From assembly GCA_018267065.1 (NCBI GenBank), contig JAFDZG010000233.1, forward strand, positions 1 through 41,788: a stretch of DNA of 41,788 bases, in the 5' to 3' direction. A program made the position numbers and the translations under genes. How positions within the stretch are numbered: the first letter of the stretch is position 1; every line of letters begins with the position of its first letter. Shown here in pieces: positions 1 through 8,904 of the stretch. The notes below the pieces were generated by a model that did not search any database, was not told the DNA's origin, and saw only the letters and a program-made list of their open reading frames with translations. Origin of the DNA: Bacteroidota bacterium (lineage in GTDB: Bacteria; Bacteroidota; Bacteroidia; Flavobacteriales_F; PHOS-HE28).

Positions 1-2046
1 CTTGGCGCGCAGTGCGAACAGTACCTCGGCACCGATGGCAACAACGACACCACGTACTACTGGCGTACCGACCAGCACCCGAAGCTCTTCGCCGACATGC
101 AAATGTGGGCGCCGTGGCTGTGCCGCGAAGGCGAACTGGAATTCCTCACCGCACTGTGCGCCAAGCCCGTCGGTGCGAGCCTGCGCGCGGCATGGACGAA
201 GCGCAAGTACAGCACGGGCGCAGGAAGCATCGAAGTGGTATCGGTCACGCCCGGTGCAGCGCCCATGCCCACCATCGATGGCGAGCCCGGCGTAGTGATG
301 GAGCAGCGCTTCCTGTGGAACAACAACAGCGGCATCGGCACCCTGCCCGCGTGGATGCGCGCGTACGTGAGCGACCTGAAGCCCGACACGCTGCCCGCGC
401 TCTTCACACCGACACCGGTGAAGCGCAACATCCCCGACAACCAATTCGTCGGCACGCTCACCGCGGAAACGCCTTCCATGGTGATCGGCCTGCCCGACAA
501 GAAAACAGGCCGCGATACCACGCACCGCCTCGCCAAGTACACCTACTGGGCCGATGCCCGCCGCGCGGTGCTGATCATGGACGATCCCGACGATGAAGGC
601 TACCTCTTCTACGCCGTGGACCTCGATGCCGACGTGGTGATGGCCACGCACAACGAGATGAGCGGGCACGTGATCCCGAAGCTGTACATCAGCACGCTGC
701 AGAACGTAGGCTTGAAGGAGTTCGGGCGCGGGCTGGACATGCCCATGACGGCCACCGAACACACCCGCAAGATGCTTGGCCGTACTTGCACCCTGTACAC
801 CACGAACGAACGTTTCCTCAGCCATTTCTGGATCCCGGAGAAAGAGGTGTTGAACCCGGTGTTCGACATGCGCCACTGGATGGTGCAGCGCATGGGCCAG
901 AAGATGAAGGACCTGCTGTTCTTCGGCGTGGCCGACAAGCCGATGCCCATGGCCGTGATGGGCACGCACCTCACTACCTACAAGCGCGGCAAGGCCAAGC
1001 CGCCCGTGGCCGACCTGCGCTACTACCGGGTGCGCGATGAACGTTTGGTGGAACGGCGCAGCCCGGAAGTGAAAGCCAAACCGGATGTGCGGATCCGTGA
1101 TGTGCGCGATATGGAGATGCCCAGCATGGAAGTGGATCCCGACCAACGTGGCACGGACAGGGTGCCCATCAGGGAAATACCCGTGGAGTCGCCGAGGGAC
1201 ATGACCCGCATGGTGGAGGCCACACCGGACATCGAGATGCGCATGCCTGCCGATGAGCCCAAGCCCGTGATGATCAACGTGGCCCCGGGCGATGCGGGTA
1301 TTCCGCCACCACCCACACCGGCGCCACCGCCCATGCAGGCAGGCATTACCGGCAGCCGGACCACCACAGGTATGGGCACCGGGCAACCACCTGAGATGGC
1401 CCTCTCGCCGTACTTGGATGAAACGATGGCCCTGCGAACCAACCGTTTCATCGGCACTGCGGTACTGGAATACACGAAAACGAATGCCCGAGGCCAAACA
1501 GAGCAATGGCAGGTACGCTACGCCAGCGACAGCACGCGCATGCTCGTACTTGGCATAAGCAAAACCGATGGCTTCATTACCTACGACCGGGCTTATCTGA
1601 TCGATCGGCAAGCGGGTACCGAGCAGTGGTTCAGGTTGAAGGCTGACAGCACCGTCACCACTCAGGATGCCACCATTCTGGATCGCCATCATCGCTTCTT
1701 CCATGCCCCGGCCCAACCGGACTCCGTGATCACCGGCACACGCAAGCTCTTGGGCCTCGATTGCGAAAAACGCCTTTACGAAATCCCCACCACGCGCCGC
1801 ATCAGCTGGGTGGACCCGAGCCTGCCATCACTTTTCCATGATGTGCTCGGCGCGCGCAAGAAATGGGGCGGCATCGAGATCCTGCTCCTCGGCAACATGG
1901 TCACCAGCACCACACCCGGCATGCCCTTGGAAGTGGACTACACCTACCACGGCGGCGACCATGTGGTGATGAAAGTACTGGAGTTGAAGCCCGGACCAGT
2001 GGATGAGGAAATGCTGAAGGTGAACCGGGATTCATGGAAACGGTAG
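1..2046 (+). CDS. Envelope protein with three tandem DUF4412-like units (5' truncated)
   Basis: The frame is open from the first base, so the N-terminus lies outside the window; 681 residues are visible. The protein appears to hold three copies of one fold. Each copy's second half shows LG-x-x-C, then a short strand, a conserved W, F-x-D-(M/V), another W and a P-containing strand. These halves lie at residues about 1-88, 259-345 and 584-681. The first halves of copies two and three start with F(V/I)GT near residues 149 and 483. A charged, Met-rich linker and a Pro-rich stretch near residues 434-448 separate copies two and three. The same pattern recurs in the single-unit protein at 3430-4218. 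DUF4412 proteins are periplasmic or outer-membrane-associated and of unknown function. The gene precedes two outer-membrane barrel genes, which suits an envelope role. The family call is by pattern only. Confidence 0.7.
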   Translation, partial: LGAQCEQYLGTDGNNDTTYYWRTDQHPKLFADMQMWAPWLCREGELEFLTALCAKPVGASLRAAWTKRKYSTGAGSIEVVSVTPGAAPMPTIDGEPGVVMEQRFLWNNNSGIGTLPAWMRAYVSDLKPDTLPALFTPTPVKRNIPDNQFVGTLTAETPSMVIGLPDKKTGRDTTHRLAKYTYWADARRAVLIMDDPDDEGYLFYAVDLDADVVMATHNEMSGHVIPKLYISTLQNVGLKEFGRGLDMPMTATEHTRKMLGRTCTLYTTNERFLSHFWIPEKEVLNPVFDMRHWMVQRMGQKMKDLLFFGVADKPMPMAVMGTHLTTYKRGKAKPPVADLRYYRVRDERLVERRSPEVKAKPDVRIRDVRDMEMPSMEVDPDQRGTDRVPIREIPVESPRDMTRMVEATPDIEMRMPADEPKPVMINVAPGDAGIPPPPTPAPPPMQAGITGSRTTTGMGTGQPPEMALSPYLDETMALRTNRFIGTAVLEYTKTNARGQTEQWQVRYASDSTRMLVLGISKTDGFITYDRAYLIDRQAGTEQWFRLKADSTVTTQDATILDRHHRFFHAPAQPDSVITGTRKLLGLDCEKRLYEIPTTRRISWVDPSLPSLFHDVLGARKKWGGIEILLLGNMVTSTTPGMPLEVDYTYHGGDHVVMKVLELKPGPVDEEMLKVNRDSWKR

Positions 2047-2110
2047 AACCGGATATCGCCCTTGTGGTTCCTTGCACGGACCATACGACATCCCGTCCGA
2101 TCCACGTTTC

Positions 2111-2731
2111 ATGTCCATGACCAAGGTGGTTTTGCTTGCTGCAAGCATCGTGCTCACCGCGACGGCCTACGCACAGAGCTGGCGTGACGGAGGCGTGGTG
2201 GGCGGGGGTGGCCGCACCTCCTTCAGCTTCTTCAATGATGGCGACGGCAAGGGCATGGGCAGCGGCGTGGGCGGGCAATTTCGCATCGCACTGGATGAGC
2301 GCGTGATCACCCAATGGTATTACGACTACCTCACTGCGCCAATCGGCAACTTCGCCCACCGGCAGGACCAGCACATCGGGTGGAGCGTGCTGTTTCATGT
2401 GTTGCCGCCGCGTGCCGGGCTTCCGTTGCTTCAACCCTACATACTGGCCGGCCATTGCTTCGACCACACCCTGCAATTGGCCAATGCCGATGCCACAAAC
2501 CGGGCAGAGCGCTGGAGCAGCGCGGTACAGGCCGGGGCAGGCACGCACATCAATCTCTCCGAGCGCTTCGATCTCTCCATGGAGGGCCAGTACATGATCC
2601 ACTTGGGCACCGACATTCATGCGGACAACCATGACGGGATCGCAGGGTTCCACCAAGCGAAAGGCGGTAGCCTTGAAGGGCACCTGCTGGCCCACCTCAG
2701 CTTCAACTACAAACTCTTCCACGCATGGTGA
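2111..2731 (+). CDS. Secreted outer-membrane beta-barrel protein
   Basis: About 206 residues. I prefer the ATG at 2111 (or 2117) because a clean signal peptide follows it, MTKVVLLAASIVLTATAYAQ, ending in A-Y-A-Q as many Bacteroidota exported proteins do. The upstream extension to 2072 would add a polar N-terminus. The mature part alternates hydrophobic and polar residues, has many aromatic strand ends and finishes with a strand ending in H-A-W, typical of small 8-10-strand barrels. The last strands resemble acyloxyacyl hydrolase/OmpW-like barrels, but I see no convincing catalytic motif. The end overlaps the start of the next gene by 7 bases, so the two are probably translated together. Confidence 0.75.
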   Translation: MSMTKVVLLAASIVLTATAYAQSWRDGGVVGGGGRTSFSFFNDGDGKGMGSGVGGQFRIALDERVITQWYYDYLTAPIGNFAHRQDQHIGWSVLFHVLPPRAGLPLLQPYILAGHCFDHTLQLANADATNRAERWSSAVQAGAGTHINLSERFDLSMEGQYMIHLGTDIHADNHDGIAGFHQAKGGSLEGHLLAHLSFNYKLFHAW

Positions 2732-3339
2732 AGGCATGGTGGATCATCGCAGTGTGGGCCATGCCCGTGGCTCTCACTGCCCAGAATGGCCTTCCGTTCA
2801 CCGGTGCCGGGCTCTTGCGTGCCTCAGGCGGCATCAGCCCGGGTTTTCTGCTGTATGGCGGCAGCACCAACATCTACTTGAACGGAAAGTTGGAATACTT
2901 CCTGGAGGACCGGATCAGCATGCGGGGCGAAGGCTTTTGGTACGTGAACAGCCGACAACATCCCGCTCCATTGGACCAAAACAGCCAACTGGCCTTCGGG
3001 CCGTTCCTGCACTGCATCAAAGGCCGCTTGGACCTTTCGGCCGGTGTGGAAGCAGGCCTCTCGTTCGTCCATCCGGCCAACAATTGGATGGCTCCCCTGT
3101 GGGCACCTCAAGATCCCCGCATGGATCCTGCGCCGATGCGCGCGGTGCCCACCGTGGCCCTGTGCGGCAGCCTCAACTATGCCGTGTGGGACTACCTGCA
3201 CTTCTTCCTGGACCTTCGCATGGTGCGCTCCCGCTATTACGGCTCACCTCTTGGCACGCTCAACCTGGATGAACTGGTCCCAAGCGCGGGTTTGGGCTGG
3301 CAGTTTCCCGTGAAACATGTTGGCCCTCCTTCGGACTAA
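2725..3339 (+). CDS. Secreted outer-membrane barrel-like protein
   Basis: 204 residues. A signal peptide is visible at residues 1-20 (hydrophobic core WIIAVWAMPVALTAQ). The rest consists of alternating hydrophobic/polar strands with short turns (for example SGGISPGFLLYGG, YLHFFLDLRMVRSRYY) and suggests a small outer-membrane barrel. I do not recognise a named family. The ATG overlaps the stop region of the upstream barrel gene by 7 bases, so the pair probably forms a two-gene operon, perhaps a complex or paralogous barrels. Nothing in the sequence indicates a substrate. Confidence 0.75.
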   Translation: MVKAWWIIAVWAMPVALTAQNGLPFTGAGLLRASGGISPGFLLYGGSTNIYLNGKLEYFLEDRISMRGEGFWYVNSRQHPAPLDQNSQLAFGPFLHCIKGRLDLSAGVEAGLSFVHPANNWMAPLWAPQDPRMDPAPMRAVPTVALCGSLNYAVWDYLHFFLDLRMVRSRYYGSPLGTLNLDELVPSAGLGWQFPVKHVGPPSD

Positions 3340-3429
3340 ACAACCACGGGTAAAGAAGTTTGAACCCCGATGTGCGCATCAGGCCAAAGGTGTGGTTACT
3401 TTGGCCGTTGTTTCCAAAAACCACAACCC

Positions 3430-4218
3430 ATGCGCTTCACGATCCCCTTTGCAGCGGCATTGCTGGCTCTGCCCGCAGCGGCGCAATCCGATGCCCTGCA
3501 ACACCAGCCCGACGGCATTACAACAAGCAACAACGTGGCCCCGGTGCGGGTGGAGGATGACAACGATCCGTTCAAGCCGAATGCGTTCACAGGCAGCTTC
3601 CGCATGGAAATGCACCGCTTTGCGGACGGCGTGGAAGATGCCAATGGACCGGTGAACATGCACTACTGGAGCAGCCCGGACATGACCTTGATGCAGATGG
3701 CCGCCCCCACCGCCAAGGGCGGTGCCCAAACCGACATGAAGATCCTCACGGACCTGAAGGGCAAGTGGACCTACTTCCTGATGACGGACCCCAGGGGCAA
3801 CAAAACGGCGATGAAGAGCCGGAAGAAAAAGGTGATCGTTGATGGGGAAGAGGCCGAAGGCCACCGCGAATTCACGGTGACCAAGGAAACCAAGATGATC
3901 GATGGCCATAAGTGCACCAAGGTTGTGGGCACCACGGAGGATGGCACATGGACGGGCTGGGTGGCCAAGGATATTGCAGTGCCCTTCGGCGATGTGGCGA
4001 ACAGCATGAGCCGCAGCACCATGCAGCGCGGCCATCAGGACTGGGAGGGTCTTTCCGGCTTCCCGTTGGAATTTGAAACAGCTGACAAGGACGGTAAACA
4101 GACCATGCAAGCCTTTGTAAAGGACCTGCAGGTAGGCGAAGTGGACCCGTCCGTTTTTTCCATCGCGGATTACAAAGTGATGGAAGTTCCGGGCATCCAG
4201 CGCACGGAGGAGAAATAG
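3430..4218 (+). CDS. DUF4412 domain-containing periplasmic protein
   Basis: 262 residues from the ATG at 3430. That start gives a signal peptide, MRFTIPFAAALLALPAAAQ; the in-frame upstream codons from 3370 lack one. The single domain starts with FTGSFRMEM near residue 50. It continues with the strand pair Y-F-L-M-T-D/K-T-A-M-K and a charged KSRKKK turn, then GHKCTKV-x-G-T, W-T-G-W-V and F-G-D-V, ending near residue 250. This order matches DUF4412, a Bacteroidota family with a LolA/lipocalin-like strand-rich layout and no known function. It is the single-unit relative of the three-unit protein at the window start. A candidate promoter-like TTACTTTG lies roughly 25 bases upstream. Confidence 0.8.
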   Translation: MRFTIPFAAALLALPAAAQSDALQHQPDGITTSNNVAPVRVEDDNDPFKPNAFTGSFRMEMHRFADGVEDANGPVNMHYWSSPDMTLMQMAAPTAKGGAQTDMKILTDLKGKWTYFLMTDPRGNKTAMKSRKKKVIVDGEEAEGHREFTVTKETKMIDGHKCTKVVGTTEDGTWTGWVAKDIAVPFGDVANSMSRSTMQRGHQDWEGLSGFPLEFETADKDGKQTMQAFVKDLQVGEVDPSVFSIADYKVMEVPGIQRTEEK

Positions 4219-4268
4219 GCTGGTACTTCGGGTAATTGGTTCCGTGTTGGGGTGAAGCGGGGAAACCC

Positions 4269-4276
4269 GACCTTTG
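4269..4276 (+). promoter_or_regulatory. Candidate -7 promoter element of the J/KTSC gene
   Basis: GACCTTTG matches five of the six fixed bases of the Bacteroidota -7 consensus TAnnTTTG. It sits 54 bases before the ATG at 4331 in the short gap after the preceding gene. A weak -33-like TTGG lies upstream. Confidence 0.45.
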
Positions 4277-4330
4277 CGCGCCTTTTTCGGACGGGTGGAG
4301 ACCTTTCCGGGGGCGAAAGCACACCTTTCC

Positions 4331-4774
4331 ATGAAGAAGATCAGCGACAGCCGCAAGCTCCTTGGGGCCACGGGCACCACCAGCCTGAAGGACCTTAGCA
4401 CCCTGTACAAGGGCCTGATGAAGAGCCATCATCCGGACCGCTTCCCCGATGACGAACAAAAGCGCAACGAGGCCGAGGAATTCAGCAAGCACCTGATCGA
4501 CGCGTACAAATTCCTGGAGAGCATCCATCCGGAGACGCACGCTAAAGACAGCGAATCATTTGAGCGCACGGTGGCCAGCAACATCTCCAACTGGCACTAC
4601 AAATCGCTCACGCTCCACATCACCTTCGGCGACGGCAGCAACTACGAATTCTACGGCGTGTCGCAAAAGGTGTACAACAAGTTCGTGGGCACGGACGGCA
4701 ATACCCGTTTTGCCCGGCGGCACATTTTCGAGGCACACACCTTCCGCAAGGCAAGCGGGCCTACGGCATTGTAA
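4331..4774 (+). CDS. J-domain plus KTSC-domain protein
   Basis: 147 residues from the ATG at 4331; the in-frame upstream extension to 4274 would place the candidate promoter inside the gene. Residues about 1-70 look like a short J-domain. They form a helix with DLSTLYKGLMKSHHPDRFP, containing the HPD tripeptide that stimulates Hsp70 ATPase, then a charged helix ending DAYKFLESIHP. Residues about 82-140 match KTSC (PF13619): SNISNWHYKSLTLHITF-x-D-G, then YEFYGVSQKVYNKF and a short tail. KTSC has no settled function. The fusion suggests an Hsp70 co-chaperone whose client or location is set by KTSC. No glycine/phenylalanine linker or zinc-finger region is present, so it is not a DnaJ orthologue. 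Confidence 0.8.
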   Translation: MKKISDSRKLLGATGTTSLKDLSTLYKGLMKSHHPDRFPDDEQKRNEAEEFSKHLIDAYKFLESIHPETHAKDSESFERTVASNISNWHYKSLTLHITFGDGSNYEFYGVSQKVYNKFVGTDGNTRFARRHIFEAHTFRKASGPTAL

Positions 4775-4836
4775 CATTAGCGCACCCGGCGTTCGGCCGG
4801 AGCCCGGCATGGATCTTCCTGCACTGCATGCGGGAA

Positions 4837-4869
4837 TGCCTGCCTGCCCCCATTATGGAATGGCAGGCA
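4837..4869 (+). terminator. Possible hairpin after the J/KTSC gene
   Basis: TGCCTGCC and GGCAGGCA form an 8-bp inverted repeat around a 17-base loop. There is no T-run, so a role in termination is only suggested by its place between two genes. Confidence 0.3.
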
Positions 4870-4933
4870 ACTGGGCCGCAGCCCATTTCGTCTACTTGGC
4901 ACTACATTGACCCGTATTTTTACTCTCCCAACC

Positions 4934-7900
4934 ATGAAGCATCACCAGAGGAGTTTGGCCTCTGTCGGCATTGGCCTCTTGTTTGCCGTGCTGTCCATGG
5001 CGCCTGTTCACGCGCAACAGTTCAGCATTTCCGCAGGCTCCGTGACCAGTTGCTCCGGTGTGATCGAGGACACCGGTGGCCCTACGGGCACCTACGGCAA
5101 CAACGAAAACTTTACCCTGACCATCTGCCCGGACGTACCCGGGGATGCGATCTCACTTACTTGGGTGGTATTTGACCTGAGCCAACAACTGCCCAACCCG
5201 CTGGACCGCATGCGCATATGGGACGGCAACAGCACCGCCGCCCCGTTCCTGGGGGAATACACCGGCACGCAATTGTCCGGCCTGGTCAGTTCAGCCACCA
5301 TTTACAACACCAGCGGCTGCCTCACCCTGCAGTTCACCTCCAACGGTGGTGGGGTGGGCAACTTCGCAGCGGGCATCACTTGCTATACGCCCTGTGAACG
5401 GCCCACCGCCGTGGCCACCATGTCCGACCCTGGCAATCCGGCACTGGTCTGCGTTGGGGAGCCGATCACCTTCGACGGAACCGCGTCCTATCCCGCCGCT
5501 GGCTTCAACATTGTGGATTACAACTGGATCTTCGACGACGGCGATACGGTGAATTCGCCCACGGCAGTCCATAGCTTCAGTGCTCCGGGGGAATACATGG
5601 TGCAGTTGAACCTGGTGGATGACAACGGCTGCGTGAACTCCAACGTAGTGGACCTGCAAGTGCTGGTAAGTACAACGCCATCCTTTGCCGGCACCATGGA
5701 AAGCGTGGAAACCTGCCTTGGGGCCACGGTGAACCTTACTGCCGTTGCGAACCCGGTTACATGGACCGGGATACCCGAAGCCAACTTCGGAAGCGGGGTG
5801 TACCTGCCCGATGACCTGGGGATACCCTTTACCAGTGATCTGGTGTTCACCCAATTTGATCCCGGCCAGGTGGTGAACACCACCGATGACCTCCTTTCAG
5901 TTTGCGTCAACATGGAACACAGTTTCATGGGCGACCTGGTCATCCAAGTGGCCTGCCCAAACGGCCAAACCATGATCATGCACCAGCAAAATGGGGGCGG
6001 CACGTACTTGGGTGGGGCAAATGATACCGACAATGGGAATAATCCGGTTCCCGGAGAGTGCTGGCAATACTGCTGGAGCCCCACGGCCACGTTGGGTACA
6101 TGGGCCAACTGTTCTTCCTTAGGCCCCACCCCGAACGTGATGATGGGCGGCACGCCACCAAGCAATTCCTTGATCCCGGGCACCTACACCCCCGTACAAC
6201 CGTTCACCAACCTGGTGGGTTGCCCGCTGAACGGCACTTGGACCCTGACGATCACGGACCTCTGGGGCGCGGACAATGGCTTCCTCTGTGATTGGTCGTT
6301 GAACTTTGACCCCAACATCATTCCCGATGCCACGCAGTTCACGCCCAACTTGGGCAGCACCATTGATTCCGCGTACTGGTCCGGGCCGTCCATCGCAATA
6401 GACCCCACCAATCCGCTCATAGCCCAAGCCACCCCCTCGGCCCCCGGCACATACGATTACACCTTCACAGTGACGGACAATTTCGGTTGCACCTATGACA
6501 CCACCGTCAACGTTACAATTGCGCCGCAGCTGGTGGTTGATGCGGGCCCGACGATCACGCTCTGCAACGATTCCGTGGCCATGGCCGGACTTCTTGTCGG
6601 GATTCCCCCTACTTGCAATTGGACGATCACGCTTTATGATTCTTGGGGAGACGGATGGAATGGAAACGGATCGGTAACGGTGACGGTGGATGGAACAAGC
6701 ACCACCTACAACCTTCCCACGGGATCCCAACAAACATTCCCGATCACTGTGACCAACGGCTCCACGGTGAGCATCACGTACAATCCGGGTACATTCAACA
6801 ATGAGAATTCATTCACTTTGTTCAATGACATGGGCACTGTGGCTTATGCGTCGCCCACCAACCCGGCTGCCGGAATAAACTGGACCGGAACCGCAAATTG
6901 CGCGGGCAGCACCCAAAACACCTTTTCGTGGTCGCCCACCTTGGGCCTGACAGACCCCTCGGATCCCCAAACCATGGTATGGAACACGGATTCCACCTGG
7001 TACTTCCTCTCCGCCTATCCGGCCGGCCACCCGGAATGCGCCGTGACGGACAGCGTGTTGGTTGCTCCGCCCGCCTTGCTGGACCCGGGCGGGGACGGTA
7101 CCGCCATCGCCTGCGAATCCTCCCCTGCCTTCCTGATGACGGATTCCTTGGGCGGCACGCCCAACTTGGGCGGTGCATGGACCTTGGCTGGAGGAACGGA
7201 ACCCGGCACCTTCACGCCCATGGGCCATTCACCGGGCACCTATTCGTTCACCTATACCGTTACCGGCCCGACAGGATGCATGCGGAGTTCCACCCTTGAT
7301 GTCACTGTGATCGCGGACACAAGCGCCATTTGCTGCGGAGTTCCGGATGCGGGGCCGGACAACTACTCGTGCACCCTCTCCATTGATCTGCATGCCACTC
7401 CGGGCAACACCGGCGTGGGGGAATGGAGCGGGCCTCCCGGTGCCGTGTTCGTGGACAACCAAAACCCGAACACCACGGTGACCATGCCTGTTGGCGGGGG
7501 CGGCTCCCATTGGTTCTATTGGCGGGAAAATGACGGCGTGTACTGCAACACGGTGGACAGCGTGCTGATGACCTTTACCGATGCCATCAACATCACCTTC
7601 ACCTCTTCTGATGCGGTGTGCTTCGGTTATTGCAATGGCGCTGCACAGGCCATGGTGACCGGAGGGAATGCCGCAAACGGCTTCAACTATGCATGGAGCG
7701 GCGGCACGGCCGGTGCCGCACCGGACAGCGTGGGCGGCCTGTGTGCAGGCCAATACACATTGACCGTTACCGACGACAACGGCTGCACGGCCACTGACAG
7801 CCTGACCATCACGGAACCGGTGCTGCTGGAAATTGATTCCACTTCCATGGTGCCGGTAACCTGCTCCGGTGATTGTGATGGGCAAATCGCGATCCACGAC

Positions 7901-8590
7901 GCGGAAGCCGTGGAATGGAGCTTTGACGGGGGAACCACATGGGTGGATTCCGCCGTGAAGGCGGATGCCTGCGAGGGCTTGTACCATGTGCGCATCCATG
8001 ACGCAGCGGGATGCCTGGGCGTGAGTTCGTTGATGGTAACCGGGCCTCCACCGGTTGTTGCCGACTTTACGTGGGCACCAATCCCGGCAAACGTGGACAA
8101 CCCGACCATTTACTTTCACAACACGAGCACAGGCGCGCAGCGGTATTTCTGGAATATCGACAGCACGGCATACAGTATCAGCACCGACACCGTGTATGTC
8201 TTCTCCGACCGGGAACCCGGGGTGTACACCGTGTGCCTAACGGCGTACAACTACAACAACTGCGTGGACACCATTTGCCATGACGTTACCATCGATGACG
8301 TACTGGAGCCCTATGTGCCCAACGCGTTCACGCCCAACGGGGACGGGCACAACGACGTATTCTTCATGAGCACCAACATCCGGGTGATCACGGACTTCGA
8401 GATGTTGATCTATGACCGTTGGGGCGGGCTGATCTTCCGTACCACAGACCCCTACCAACCTTGGCTGGGCAGCCGCGGCAACAGCGGACCCATTCTTCCT
8501 ACCGGAGTATACGCATACAGGATCCGCTATGAGATCGAGCGCACACAGACCAAACGGGAGCTAATGGGCCACGTGACCCTGCTGAAGTAA
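4934..8590 (+). CDS. Giant multidomain T9SS type B secreted protein (CUB, PKD, P-domain, SprB, CHU_C)
   Basis: 1218 residues from the ATG at 4934, chosen because a signal peptide follows (to about residue 27, ending V-H-A-Q-Q). Domains in order: CUB-like (28-145), PKD (159-230, with Y-x-W-x-F-D-D-G-D), a proprotein-convertase P domain (293-461, with HSFMGDLVIQVACP and GTWTLTITD), a DSWGDGWNG-type beta domain (562-650), an SprB repeat (about 894-966, GLCAGQYTLTVTDDNGC), a second PKD-like domain (about 1040-1120) and CHU_C (1126-1218, NAFTPNGDGHNDVF, YDRWG, GVYAYRIRY). The CHU_C end marks export through T9SS by the type B route, with anchoring often involving PorP/SprF-like partners. The role is inferred to be surface adhesion or gliding. 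Many paired cysteines suit an extracellular protein. No catalytic domain is visible. Confidence 0.92.
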   Translation: MKHHQRSLASVGIGLLFAVLSMAPVHAQQFSISAGSVTSCSGVIEDTGGPTGTYGNNENFTLTICPDVPGDAISLTWVVFDLSQQLPNPLDRMRIWDGNSTAAPFLGEYTGTQLSGLVSSATIYNTSGCLTLQFTSNGGGVGNFAAGITCYTPCERPTAVATMSDPGNPALVCVGEPITFDGTASYPAAGFNIVDYNWIFDDGDTVNSPTAVHSFSAPGEYMVQLNLVDDNGCVNSNVVDLQVLVSTTPSFAGTMESVETCLGATVNLTAVANPVTWTGIPEANFGSGVYLPDDLGIPFTSDLVFTQFDPGQVVNTTDDLLSVCVNMEHSFMGDLVIQVACPNGQTMIMHQQNGGGTYLGGANDTDNGNNPVPGECWQYCWSPTATLGTWANCSSLGPTPNVMMGGTPPSNSLIPGTYTPVQPFTNLVGCPLNGTWTLTITDLWGADNGFLCDWSLNFDPNIIPDATQFTPNLGSTIDSAYWSGPSIAIDPTNPLIAQATPSAPGTYDYTFTVTDNFGCTYDTTVNVTIAPQLVVDAGPTITLCNDSVAMAGLLVGIPPTCNWTITLYDSWGDGWNGNGSVTVTVDGTSTTYNLPTGSQQTFPITVTNGSTVSITYNPGTFNNENSFTLFNDMGTVAYASPTNPAAGINWTGTANCAGSTQNTFSWSPTLGLTDPSDPQTMVWNTDSTWYFLSAYPAGHPECAVTDSVLVAPPALLDPGGDGTAIACESSPAFLMTDSLGGTPNLGGAWTLAGGTEPGTFTPMGHSPGTYSFTYTVTGPTGCMRSSTLDVTVIADTSAICCGVPDAGPDNYSCTLSIDLHATPGNTGVGEWSGPPGAVFVDNQNPNTTVTMPVGGGGSHWFYWRENDGVYCNTVDSVLMTFTDAINITFTSSDAVCFGYCNGAAQAMVTGGNAANGFNYAWSGGTAGAAPDSVGGLCAGQYTLTVTDDNGCTATDSLTITEPVLLEIDSTSMVPVTCSGDCDGQIAIHDAEAVEWSFDGGTTWVDSAVKADACEGLYHVRIHDAAGCLGVSSLMVTGPPPVVADFTWAPIPANVDNPTIYFHNTSTGAQRYFWNIDSTAYSISTDTVYVFSDREPGVYTVCLTAYNYNNCVDTICHDVTIDDVLEPYVPNAFTPNGDGHNDVFFMSTNIRVITDFEMLIYDRWGGLIFRTTDPYQPWLGSRGNSGPILPTGVYAYRIRYEIERTQTKRELMGHVTLLK

Positions 8591-8607
8591 CACTTCATTC
8601 CCCTACC

Positions 8608-8643
8608 ATGCAGAACGGCCGCTTTCGGGCGGCCGTTCTGCAT
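8608..8643. terminator. Strong bidirectional hairpin terminator
   Basis: A perfect 14-bp inverted repeat (8608-8621 ATGCAGAACGGCCG, 8630-8643 its complement) surrounds the 8-base loop CTTTCGGG. It lies between the plus-strand T9SS cargo gene and the convergent minus-strand small gene, so it can end transcription from both sides. There is no long T-run on either side. Confidence 0.75.
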
Positions 8644-8659
8644 TTCGCTCAAAGGGAGT

Positions 8660-8791
8660 TCAGCCTTTCTTCGCGGCCTTTTTGGCAACCCTTTTGCCCT
8701 GGGGGGACTTTGCCCCCGCTTCACGCCATTCGGCGAGCTTTTTGGTGGCTTTGCGTTTACGGATCTGTTGGGTCCTTTGGTCCTGTGGCAT
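8660..8791 (-). CDS. 43-residue highly basic small protein
   Basis: Unrecognised. The minus-strand frame from the ATG at 8791 encodes MPQDQRTQQIRKRKATK followed by KLAEWREAGAKSP, a QGKR turn and a Lys/Ala-rich tail ending KKAAKKG. Roughly a third of residues are Lys or Arg, with a short amphipathic helix in the middle. This resembles small nucleic-acid- or ribosome-binding proteins. Two signals outside the coding frame support a real gene: a -7-like TACTTTTC 20 bases upstream and the bidirectional hairpin just beyond its stop. An in-frame ATG at 8896 would give 78 residues, but it would put the promoter element inside the gene. Function is unknown. Confidence 0.55.
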   Translation of the reverse strand: MPQDQRTQQIRKRKATKKLAEWREAGAKSPQGKRVAKKAAKKG

Positions 8792-8810
8792 CTTGGTTTG
8801 TTTTCGCGGC

Positions 8811-8818
8811 GAAAAGTA
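8811..8818 (-). promoter_or_regulatory. Candidate -7 element of the small basic protein gene
   Basis: On the minus strand this reads TACTTTTC, one base from TAnnTTTG. It lies 19 bases before the ATG at 8791, a distance that gives a short leader. Confidence 0.45.
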
Positions 8819-8904
8819 GGCTGATCCCCCGTAGCCACCTAATCCTCCGGTTGGCCGCGCATACCGATCTCGCAAGTAATTGCGTTGATCGCTCAAAGAA
8901 ATTC

